From NCBI GenBank assembly GCA_030704615.1, contig CM060732.1, positions 4,466,001-4,526,000 on the forward strand: a DNA stretch of 60,000 nucleotides, read 5' to 3'. Of this stretch, positions 48,720 through 58,094 are shown one piece after another. The stretch comes from Takakia lepidozioides. Taxonomy: Eukaryota > Streptophyta > Takakiopsida > Takakiales > Takakiaceae. Position numbers and translations under genes: made by a program. The notes beneath the pieces are model-generated. The model saw only the letters and a list, made by a program, of their open reading frames with translations, was not told where the DNA came from and did no database searches. Every line of letters begins with the position of its first letter. Position 1 is the first letter of the stretch.

Positions 48720-51700
48720 GAACTTGCATGACCATGGAATATCATGAAGCTCAAACCGCCCTCCACGAGCTTCAAAATTCGGCCTTCCAGACCACATGCC
48801 AGTCCTTAGTCCACCAGTGCCTCCACGAGTCAGCACAGGCCATCCACAGGTGCACAGGCCCACACAGCTCACTGGTCACACAGTTAACAGAACAGCCTTT
48901 GTTTTTTTTCTGTTTTCTTTCCTGTCACAACAGCCCGTTCATTTTTGTCACAGGCCCGTTTTTTTTGTTTTTTTTTTGGGTTTTCACAAGGGCCTTGTTT
49001 TCTTTTTCACAATAATCCAACATTTTGTTTCTTTTGTTTGTTTTCTGTTTTCTTTCTTCTTAACAGAACATTTTTCTCTAAGCTCAGATCTCACAGGGGC
49101 CGGGTTCTTTCTTCTTTTTTTTCTTTCACACAGACACAGGGCACACATTCATTTTTCTTTCATTTCCATTGGGCACATTACAGGCATCACAACAACATTC
49201 AGTCTTTTCACACAGCCCGTTTCACAGGGCATTTTGTTCACAACATTCACAGTCACAGCCCTCACAGGGGGCCTCAGGCAACAGGCCTTTGTGTCACAGC
49301 ACAGCCTGTCACACAGCCCGTCCATGTCACACACAGCCCGTTTCACAGGGACACGGCCTGTCACAGTCACAGGGCCCACACAGCACAGTTCCTCACAGCC
49401 TTCACAGCCCCAAAGGCCAGTCACAGCCCTCACAGCCGTCACAGCCTCAAAGGGGCACGGCCTGTCACAGCCCCTCACAGCCCGTCACAGCCCAAAGGCC
49501 TGGCCTGTCACAGCCCCTCACAGCCCATCACACACAACAGGTTGTCACAGCCCCTCACAGCCCGTCACAGCCCCAAAGGCCTCAGGCACGGCCTGTCACA
49601 GCAGCCGTCACAGCCCCAAACACGGCCTGTCACAGTCACATTCACAACAGGCCTGCCTGTCACAGGCCCACAGCAGCCGTCACAGGGGGCACAGCCTGTG
49701 GGTTGTCAGACACAGCCCGTCACAGCCCCACAGGGCACAGGGCCTCACAGCCCCACAGGGGCCTGTCACAGCCCCTTTCACAGCCCCAAAGGGGCACAGC
49801 CGTCACAGCCCGTCACAGCCCCACACAGCACACCGTCACAGCCCCAGGCCACTGGGCACAGCCTGTCCACAGCCCGTCACAGCCCCACAGGCACAGGGCA
49901 CAGCCTGTCACAGCCCATCACAGCCTGTCACAGTTCACAGCCCGTCACAGCTGCCTTTCACACACAGCCTGTCACAGCCCCACACATGGCCGCTCTGGCA
50001 GTTTAGCCATTTCTCCAAGGGGTTTAGCCACGCCAAGCTAGGGTTTGTGTCTCTTGGACTCTAGGCTTCTTTCCACCGAGCTATGGTGGCTGTGAGGAAA
50101 TCAGCAAGGTATCCTTGCTCTTTCGGCTCCCACACACCACCATAGTAGCCCTAAGCCATGAGGTGGTTGCCACAAACCAAGCCTTCTTTCTCACTTAGCC
50201 TCCCCAAACACGCCACTAAACTCAATGGCAAACAACCAAGCCCTGCTGGTTCCCAGCCCTTGTGAGCACTCATTCAAGCACTCTCCTTGGCCATAGCATC
50301 TGTCTTAGAGCCTATTCCAGCCCCCTACACCTGTTGCTTCAAGAGTTGCGCTCCCTTCAAGCTTGAAGTTGAAACCCCAACTCACATAGGCCCTACAAGT
50401 GCTTTTCTTTCACTCCAAGTGGAAACCAGCCCTAGACCTTCCGTTCTAGCTCTCTAAAGCTTGAAAACAAGAGCCTCAATGGGCTGAAGGCATGCTCCAC
50501 ACATGCCCCACTCTCACCATAAGAGAATCAGCTCCTTTGCTTCATTTCTTGCACCCACAAACCTGAAAATACAAGCTTCAGCAGGCTGAAAGCATGCTCC
50601 ACATGCCCTACAGGGAAACCAGCCCCTTCCTTCCTTTCTTGCACTCCCACACCTGAAAGTGCAAGCCTTCACCAGGCTGATAGCATGCTCCACACATGCA
50701 TTGCCCTCACATAAGGGAAGTCAGCCCTTCCCTCTTCCTTGCTTGCCCTCCAAGCTTGAAGATGGAAGCTTCAATGAGCTGAATACATGCTCCACACATG
50801 CAACCTCTTCACACAAGAGATATCAGCCCCCTATCTTGGCTCCTTGGCTCCTTGATGCTCTCTAAGACAAGACTAAGCACTCCATAGCCTTTGCCAAGCT
50901 CCTGAAACCCTAAGGCTTACATTTCCAGCCACAAGACACTTCTCTTGTGGTGCAAGAGCTCTTCTTCCAAGCTCTGAAACCCTAGGTGCACATTCCATGG
51001 CCTTGCCGCACCTCTTAGCTCCTGTTCCAGCCCTGCTCTGCCATGACAAGAGCCCTCTCAATGCTGAAGCTCGAGATTGAAACCCAATCTCACCATACTC
51101 CACAAAGTGCACTGATTTGCCCCAAGCCAAATCAGCCCTTTCGCTTGGTCTTGCAATCCTTCACACAATGAAAGCTCGCATTCCCAAGTCCAGTTCTCAG
51201 CTTTGCCACCAAAGCCACTATAACCTGCTCTTGACTGGTCCTCTTCCCAATCGTGCTTGCTCATGCATGTACACAATCTGAAACCATCAAGGTGCTCTGG
51301 AATTACCTACAGTATGGTGCTTTCATCTCTGAAGCTGAAGATCGAATGCCAAGGTTTACCACCTCGTAACCCACATCGCCTCCGCTTCTAACAACCAAGA
51401 GCTCCACGGTGCTCCTTGCATAACAACTTGGTTTCTCTCATTCTCAAGCAAAAACCACAAGTGCTACAACTAACTCGTATCTAGCACTCATAGATACGAG
51501 CTCATCTTTCTCGAGTGATAAAGAAGAAGAATACAAGCACAAGCTCATGCGAGCTCACAAAGCTGAAGCATAAACTCATGCATATATAACCTCATCACTC
51601 AAATACAAGTCAAGCCAAGTGCACCCCACGCCATGGGGAATCCACACTACGGCGCCATAGCTAGGCGCGGTGAGGCTCAACTCGAGAAAGATGAGCCTCC

Positions 51701-51842
51701 CGCGCTTGCCGTGAAGATAACCACTCCAGGGCCTAAATCTGCCTTGACCCCTGGATTGACACTTGGGCCAATCCCAAATGTCAATATGTAAAAGCTAGCT
51801 ATTTCCTAGCTAGTTTCACACTAGTGGTAAAATAACTTGACA
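48720..51842 (-). repeat. Long right-hand (5') LTR of the methyltransferase element
   Basis: From the gag leader to the right insertion point; the last ~1.6 kb (50260-51842) is collinear with the copy at 20310-21803. It includes ~100-bp repeats around GCATGCTCCACACATGC (50440-50830), the CATATATAAC box at 51581-51590 (TATA-like on minus) and the end AACTTGACA. The inner edge is not fixed. No clear tRNA-complementary primer site is visible between 48619 and 48730. If the whole span is LTR it is about 3.1 kb, long for this class. Confidence 0.6.
48890..49990. repeat. T-rich tract and degenerate CACAGCCC tandem repeat
   Basis: 48895-49130 is T-rich. From about 49200 to 49985 the sequence is mostly variants of CACAGCCC(C/G)T(C)ACAGCCC with interspersed AAAGG. 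Long plus-strand open frames (422, 353 and 290 codons in all three frames) are a by-product of the repeat. They lack any domain, and all three frames staying open together argues against coding. Confidence 0.85.
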
Positions 51843-52230
51843 CTTCTGTGTAAGTCCAAGGTATGGGTATGGAACACCTTTTGTGGTCAAGCTTTTGCCG
51901 AGTTGAAGCAGCGGATGGCGGAAGCTCCAGTCTTGAAAATCCCGGAGATCGACCGTCCATTTGAGATCCATACAGATGCGTCGGACTTCGCAATTAGGGG
52001 TGTACTCATACAGGATGGACGTCCAGTGGCTTACGAAAGTAAGAAACTGAATGAAGTGCAGCAACGGTGCCCAAGGCACGAGAAAGAGATGAAGGTAGTG
52101 GTGCATTGCCTTGGGCTTTGGCGCCACTATGTTGGTTCCAACCTGGTGAAGGTGTTCACGGACAATGTCACGGTGAAGTATTTAGTACAAACCGGGACGG
52201 GACAATGTGATGGCCGATGCTTTAAGTAGA
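51843..52230 (+). pseudogene. Chromovirus copy 2 RNase H
   Basis: Resumes after the insertion with LCKSKVWVWNTFCGQAFAEL, then FEIHTDASDFAIRGVLIQDG and KVFTDNVTVKYL. Compared with copy 1, a stretch after VKYL is missing up to the QTGTGQ part, so RNase H is both interrupted and internally deleted. Confidence 0.85.
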
Positions 52231-53720
52231 AAGCAATAGCTCATGTTGGTGTACAGGGCGAGAATGCGCTCCAAAGGAAGATCCGGAAGGCTTACCAGAA
52301 CGATGAGATGGTGAAGTCCGTCATGCGGGACTTGAGGATGGGGGTTAAATCGCAGTTCCACTTGCAAAATTGACTCCTCCGGTACAAGCAAAAACTTCTC
52401 TACGTGCCGAAGGGAATGATCAGAGATAGTCTCTTGAGAGAATGCCATGATGGCCCGCTTGCGGGCCACGACGGAGCCAAGCGCACGCGGCGCTCTTGAA
52501 GAAAGAGTATTTCTGGCCCAAACTAAGGGAGGAGGCCAAGGAGTATGTTAAGATATGTACCACATGCCAACAAAACCGGAGCGAGTACAAAAAGTAAGCG
52601 GGGCTGTTACAACCCTTGCCGATTCCAGAGGGGTCTTGGGAAAGTGTCTCGATGGATTTCATGACTACTATGCCGCTGTCAAAAGGATTCGATGCAAGCA
52701 TGGTGCTGGTGGATAGGTTCAGTAAAATGGGCCATTTCATCCCCACCAAGGAGATGGCAACGGCGCAGGAGACGGGACGACTTTACTTCGCCCACGTCTT
52801 CAAGCATCATGGACTCCCGAAGGATATTGTCTCGGACCGCGATCCAAAGTTTACAAGTAAATTTTGGAGGGCACTTTGAAAGAAAATGGGGACGAGGCTC
52901 AAGATGAGCACTGCCTTCCGACCTACGACGGACGGCCAAATGGAAAGAGTGAATTCCGTGGTGAAGCAGATCTTGCGGAATTATGTGTCAGCAGACCAAT
53001 CAGACTGGGTGGAGCACTTGGATGCGGCAGAGTTTTGTTATAATAACACAAAACACTCCGCAACGGGAGTTTCCCCTTTCGTATTGGTCTATTGAAAAAG
53101 CACCTCTGGTGCCGACAAGTTGGGCCGCCCAGGACGTTGAGGAACCGGCAGCAGCGGCGGTGCTAGAAGCCCACGAACGTTTGTTGGAGCTCGCAAAGTA
53201 CAACATTGCCAAAGCTAGGAAACGGTATGAACGACAGGCGAATCGAAAGCAGAGGGAAGTTAAGTTTGAGGCAGGCACAGAGGTCTGGTTGAACATCAAG
53301 AATTTTTGACTACCTCCGGAAGTGAATCCGAAGTTCGTACCTCCGTATGCGGGGTCTTTTCGCATCCGGAAGGTTATAAATGAGGATGTCTATGAATTGG
53401 AGCTACCGGCAAACAACAAGGTGCATCTGGTATTCCACGTCTCCCTTTTGAAGCTTTACTTCAAAGATGAAGCGCGTCCGAATCGGCATCAAGTGTTGTG
53501 TCCGCCACCTGTGCTGTTGGATCATGAAAATGAACCTGAGTACGAGGTGGAGGCAGTGCTTAAGTCGAGGAGGTTCAAGAATCGAGAAACGGAGTATCTC
53601 GTGAAATGGAAGGGCTATCATCAAGTGGAGGCAACTTGGGTGCGTGCCTAAAAAATGGGAAACGCATCTGAGGCGGTTGCAGCTTTCGAAGGGCGACCTC
53701 AAAAGCGGAAGAAGCGTTGA
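52231..53720 (+). pseudogene. Chromovirus copy 2 integrase and chromodomain
   Basis: H2C2 residues lie near 52440-52570, then the core: SMDFMTTMPLSKGFDASM (52616 frame), SDRDPKF, TGA at 52877-52879 where copy 1 has TGG, then NSVVKQILRNY and FCYNNTKHSATGVSPF. A second TGA follows LVY near 53092. The segment NRKQREVKFEAGTEVWLNI is present here but absent from copy 1. The chromodomain (YEVEAVLKSRRF, EYLVKWKGYHQ, ATWVRA) ends in a stop at 53649. Confidence 0.87.
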
Positions 53721-53754
53721 TGGGGACAACAACCTTGGAGCGTGGAGGAGGAAA

Positions 53755-55290
53755 TGCATGCTTAGTCTTAGTCCGGCTTAGCTAGCTCAGGAATCCGATT
53801 GCAAAAACTTGTGTTGCACAAATTTTGTTTATAAATGAAATGGTTTCCAAATGTTGTGCGTCCTATTTTGTTGGAATGGTGATAATGGTGGGCTAGTGTG
53901 TAGAATGCATGCTAGCTTACAAAAGTGGGAGAGGTAAATTGGATTAATTGCGTGTTTGCGTAGTGCCAAAATCGAGTGACTCCCATCGAAAGGGCAAGGA
54001 AACTTTCGCCTTCTTTGGGAGTTCACGTGCTAGTGCGCACCTAGCGCGTGCGCGTACTATAACTGCACTACCGAGGGGGTTGCCTTGTAGTGCGGGCTAA
54101 CGCGGAAGCTACGTGCTTCCGTTCACGTACTATAATTGTGTAGCCTCGGGACGAAGTCGTAGTGCGGCTTCGGCGTGTTCCCGTACCTCAGGCAAGCATT
54201 CCAAGGCGGACCCAATTGTAGATTGGGGCGCACGATTGGTTCAAGTTTATCTTCCTAGTCGAAAAGGGTTCAAGGTGAACCCTTGCTCAAGGTGATGCCA
54301 AAAGCGGCATCATGAGCGCGCAAAGCGCGTTGCAGTAAGACGATTCGATCCTCGGGGAGGATCTTTCCGTGGCCTTGAAGTGGGCCAAGAAGAGTGCACT
54401 GGGAGAAGTTTGAGAGGCTCCACCCTTGGCCGGGACTTGGGAGAAGTTGGCCGAACTAGCTAGTGGAGAGTAGAGTCAAGTGGGGGTTTGGTTCTTTCCA
54501 TGGGACGCCATCCCGGTGGATGTCTTTTCTTTGGACACGACAAAACATCGACTCCCTGTTGGCAGGGGTGTGTGTCGCGGCCCTTTGCCTTGAGGGCAGG
54601 GGGTCGGGACACAACTGCCCCTATGCTGGGGACAGTGGCAATAAAGGGAACGGGGGCTGAAGCACCCTTGAGTGCCCAAGGCACTAAAGGAGGCGGAGGC
54701 GCTCACTAGGTGGAGCCCCGCACACGGTGCGGTGGGGGTGGTTCCACGAGGGTGGTGGTAGCTTAGTGGGTCTTAGTGGGGGTGGCATAGGACTCACCAT
54801 GGGGCAGAAACCTTGTGGTGGGAGTCGTGGGGAGTCTTGGGACTCATTACGGCCCAATGGGGCCGTGGTGGGTGGGCCAAGACTCACCGCGACTCATCAC
54901 CGGGAGTCGAGGGTTTTCGTGGTCCACGGTTTGCCATAAAATGGCAGGGTTGTTTGTGAAACCCCCGCGGACAGTCATAGAAGTATATATAGGGAGTAGT
55001 AACCCGAGAACGATGCAAGCCCGTTGGTGACAAAAAACTAGTGAGTAAGTGTGCGAAACGGAAATCGACCAAGGTGTGGGAGCTGTTCCGGACTGCCATC
55101 GACCAAAGGGAATTTCCACTTGGCCCCAAATTGAGAGAGGGTCTCGTGGAGGAGTCAAGGGGGACCGTTATGTCCCGGTGAGCAGCCGAAGTTCCGAGTT
55201 GGCCCGGCGGCCAGTTTGGGAGTTAGGCGCGAGCATCAAAGGGAGTAACTATGACTTGAAGGGGAGCTTACCGAAGTGAGGTGCGCGACA
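53755..55290 (+). mobile_element. Complete right-hand chromovirus LTR
   Basis: About 1.54 kb, TGCATGCTTAG...GCGCGACA, preceded by the purine tract GGAGGAGGAAA. TATATATAG at 54984-54992. It ends within a coding gene on the minus strand (next feature), so this edge marks a real insertion point. The matching left edge of the array is truncated, so no target duplication can be checked. Confidence 0.88.
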
Positions 55291-56069
55291 CCTGTGCTGC
55301 TGCTCCTCATCCTGCACAAGCGCTATGGAAACATCATCTTGTGGTTTCCTTGTAGCTAGTGGATCTGCCACTACGGTCGCATCCCGCTTCTGTCTCTTGG
55401 ACTGGTGCTGCCCCTCCAATCCCCCTTCACCTTGTGAAGAGCCCTGCTCCTCAACTGCAGTTGTGGCTGTCTCAAACACTCCCATCTCCTTGCGTTCTCG
55501 CGCATCAAGCAAACAAGAGTCAAAGATAATTTGCGTAATTATTGGGCCAGACACAATGATCAGGGACTTAGCAGTAGTATTTTGTAACCGCTTCATCTCC
55601 TCCACCAGACCATTGTACTTCATCTCCGCCCAAGCTACATCCAGTCCTCTCAAGGCTTTCAGTACCTCCTCCGTGAAAGATATACTAAGGTACTGTTGAT
55701 TCTGTTTCATGGCAAATAGAACGTTCAGTATTTGGCCAACTTCCCTTAACCCTGGGTACTCGGCCTTGGTGCAGGTGTATCCCTGGGTCCTAAAGAAACT
55801 CGTTTCTTGGAACAAATCCCCTATTTGCAATCTTGCCCTGTGCTCATCCACATTCACCAACGACGCTACCGCGTGAGCCTGTGAGCGTACGCTCACACAA
55901 TGGTGATGTGGCGTGAGCCTACGCTCACAGCGTTGACGTGGTGCTGGTGCTGATGTGGCGTGAGCCCACCCAAGGTTGTGCCACATCACCACAAAGATGG
56001 TGGGCCTATAACCGTGGGATCTCACCATCTGAATGTGAGATGGGTTAAGGGTTTAGGGCGTCCGCAGAG

Positions 56070-56275
56070 ATTAACCTTGTGTTAACACGAGGTTGATTTC
56101 AGAGAACTTGAAATGAACCTTGTATTAACACGAGGTTGATTTCCTAGAACTTGAAATGAACCTTGTATTAACACGCGGTTGATTTCCTAGAACTGATATC
56201 AACCTTGTGTTAACACGAGGTTGATTTGAAGTTCTCGAAATCAACCTTGTATTTAACACGAGGTTGATTTCCGAG
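56070..56275. repeat. Five ~44-bp repeats, each an AACCTTGT..ACACGAGGTT dyad
   Basis: Each unit contains AACCTTGT(G/A)TTAACACGAGGTT, itself an inverted repeat, followed by GATTTC and GAACTTGAAAT-like spacer. Units start near 56074, 56118, 56159, 56204 and 56242. One has an extra T and one ACGCGG. Confidence 0.85.
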
Positions 56276-56434
56276 AATGTTCATTTGAATGTGACTTGAT
56301 GTGTTCGCAAATGAACAAATGAGTTTGAGGAACGAATGCAACAAATGGTAGACGCACGCACAACACAATTGATGACGTGACATACACCGACAGACATACG
56401 ACTTCATTTTATTTTTTATTTTTTATTTCTCCCT

Positions 56435-56785
56435 GGGGGTGATGCAAATCAACCTTGCGTTGACGCAACCTTGATTTGAGAAATGAAAGCATCATTTTTT
56501 GATTTTTTGATTTTTGATTTTTGATTTTATTTTCCTCCCTGGGGGGTGATGCAAATCAACTTTGCGTTGACGCAACCTTGATTTGAGAATGAAAGCATCA
56601 TTTTTTGAAGATTTGTTTTTTTCTTCCTCCTTAGGGAGTGATGCAAATCAACCTTGCGTTGACGCAACCTTGATTTGAGAAATGAAAGTGTTTTTTTTTT
56701 TTTTTTTTTTTTTTTTTGGCTGGGAGGGTGATGCAAATCAACCTTGCGTTGATGCAACCTTGATTTGAGAAATGAAAGCATTCTT
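56435..56785. repeat. Four repeats of GATGCAAATCAACCTTGCGTTGACGCAAC type
   Basis: Units begin near 56441, 56549, 56640 and 56729, each with TCAACCTTGCGTTGACGCAA (a dyad), TTGATTTGAG and GAAAG, separated by T-rich runs of differing length. The longest T run is at 56691-56718. Confidence 0.85.
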
Positions 56786-57866
56786 TTTTTAGGACTGTTT
56801 TTTGCATTTTGTATGGTTGCTGGCCCTGTTGTTCTTCGTTTCGTGTCTTGCATTGCAAGTCTTGCCAACCTGTTCTGCACCATGTTTTTTCATAAACCGC
56901 AAAGACGCTTTAGGGATTTCCTGGTGTTTGTCTGGGGAACATCTATCAATGAAAAGTGGATGTGAATTGGGGGGACGGAACTTCGTTAGAACAAACTCAT
57001 TCTTCTTCGTGTTCATTACGCAACATGACATTGTACTCTCTGAAATATCTTGTGCCCGTGGACAAAAATCATCCACAAACCACCCGTGATTTATCATCCG
57101 ATTAAGATTTGGATGAGGGATGAGACTTCTCGGAAATTAATGTTGGCAAATCTGGGGCGTGGTAGTCGCCTATAGTTCCGCGGAAATAGGTGGCATCCGC
57201 GGAATTAGGTCCTGCACGTGGGAAACCTTGCTGACGTGGCGTGAGCCTGGCTGGGCTCACACGCTCACAGGCTCACGCGCAAGCATTCCCCCCACATTCA
57301 CCTGACCAGATGGCAATTCGAACAGTTGTTGCAAGTACTGTGGAGTACTCTCTATATCCTCTCCCTTCACCTGAGTAACTCATGTCCGAGACTCAAAGTT
57401 ATGAATAAATTGGATCACAACCCCCGATGATGCAAAGACCACTCTTTGCGTAGCAGAGAGAATGTACTTTCAACCCGTCCGTCCTTGCGCCACTGCGTAA
57501 GAAGTAAAGCTAGCGTATAGTCTGTGATATCCGCCATAGCTACAAAGCTATAGCTTTGATTGCCCCTCCCGTCGAGACGCTGGTTATTCGGAGCAACCCC
57601 TACTCTTCCGCTCAGTGTAAGGTCAAAGGGTCGCTCCATCTAGGGACCATCAGTCAGTGTAGGCTTGCCTACATTAAATTGGTCTTCTCTCTCGGGATTT
57701 GTCCCAGTACTTAGTTTTTCAAAATCCCACTTGGTGGATGTATGGCTCCATTTACACTGATTACGGTGTGTGTGCCTTATGGCTTAATCGGGGTTTTAAT
57801 TTTTTTCCCCTCAATAACTTATGAATAAAATTAATTAGGGCAATAAACCATGTTCACCAAAAAATG

Positions 57867-57869
<3 letters not shown>

Positions 57870-57901
<32 letters not shown>
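57870..57901. repeat. (AT)n microsatellite
   Basis: About sixteen uninterrupted AT units. The surrounding 57660-58090 shows no gene. Confidence 0.95.
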
Positions 57902-57903
<2 letters not shown>

Positions 57904-58094
57904 CATTTTCCCATGAAAGCCCACTTTTCTAGTTTTCGTGAATTTCCAACGACCCAAAGTACTCAAAATTCCATATCTCCCACACCGCAGGTCCAAAAAT
58001 CATGAGACCAAGCTGGTGCACCCCTCCCCTCCTCGTCAAGGGCTTTCCAACGATACAAGCACCAAGGCTGGGTCCCCGCGGTTCGGGAGATCTC

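Larger units (their letters stand above)
40442..51842 (-). mobile_element. Ty3/gypsy retrotransposon encoding a cytosine methyltransferase and PHD finger
   Basis: An 11.4-kb insertion in chromovirus copy 2, bounded by TGTCGTGCGC (left) and AACTTGACA (right), so TGTC...GACA ends. Flanks CTTTC (40437-40441) and CTTCT (51843-51847) look like a 5-bp target duplication blurred by a one-base slip. Read on the minus strand the order is LTR, gag with two zinc knuckles, protease, C5 methyltransferase, RT, RNase H, integrase, PHD finger, purine tract, LTR-like end. The PR-RT-RH-IN order places it in Ty3/gypsy. Most domains are divided among two or three frames, so this copy is not autonomous. Confidence 0.88.
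55859..57291. mobile_element. 1.43-kb inverted-repeat DNA transposon with 11-bp target duplication
   Basis: Flanked by CCACATTCACC on both sides (55848-55858, 57292-57302). GCGTGAGCCTGTGAGCGT near the left end (55871) is matched inverted by ACGCTCACAGGCTCACGC at 57261-57278, 12-14 bp from the outer edges. Target duplications of 9-11 bp and long ends are typical of Mutator-like elements; a transposase is absent. Inside lie two sets of dyad repeats. The outermost 12 bases of the two ends do not match, so the superfamily call is tentative. Confidence 0.8.
55291..57639 (-). pseudogene. Uncharacterised gene interrupted by two insertions
   Basis: Not recognised. On minus it starts MERPFDLTLSGRVGVAPNN (57639) and continues through MADITDYTLALLLTQW. 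After a frame change near 57450 it reads RVVFASSGVVIQFIHNF, a TGA near 57380, then ESTPQYLQQLFELPSGQVNV. A 1.43-kb transposon splits it. Removing the transposon and one 11-bp duplication joins NV to DEHRARLQIGDLFQE exactly in frame. The rest (55848-55300) reads YTCTKAEYPGLREVG, a helical stretch VEEMKRLQNTTAKSL, then a hydrophilic tail with QSKRQKRD. It is cut at EEQQH by the chromovirus LTR. Codon pattern and restored frame show it was coding. Confidence 0.65.

Noticed and set aside
49200-49990. CRISPR-like array
   Set aside because: Repeats are short, variable and lack unique equal-length spacers, and the window is eukaryotic.
48796-50064. 422-codon plus-strand open frame, with two other long overlapping frames
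   Set aside because: All three plus frames are open across the same CACAGCCC tandem repeat. The peptide is a repetitive His/Ser/Pro/Gln/Thr string with no domain, so it is a composition artefact.
55249-56028. A single 259-codon minus-strand gene running from the LTR into the TIR element
   Set aside because: The first ~60 codons lie inside the transposon and the last few in the chromovirus LTR. The true coding part is 55291-55858, continued at 57292 and beyond.
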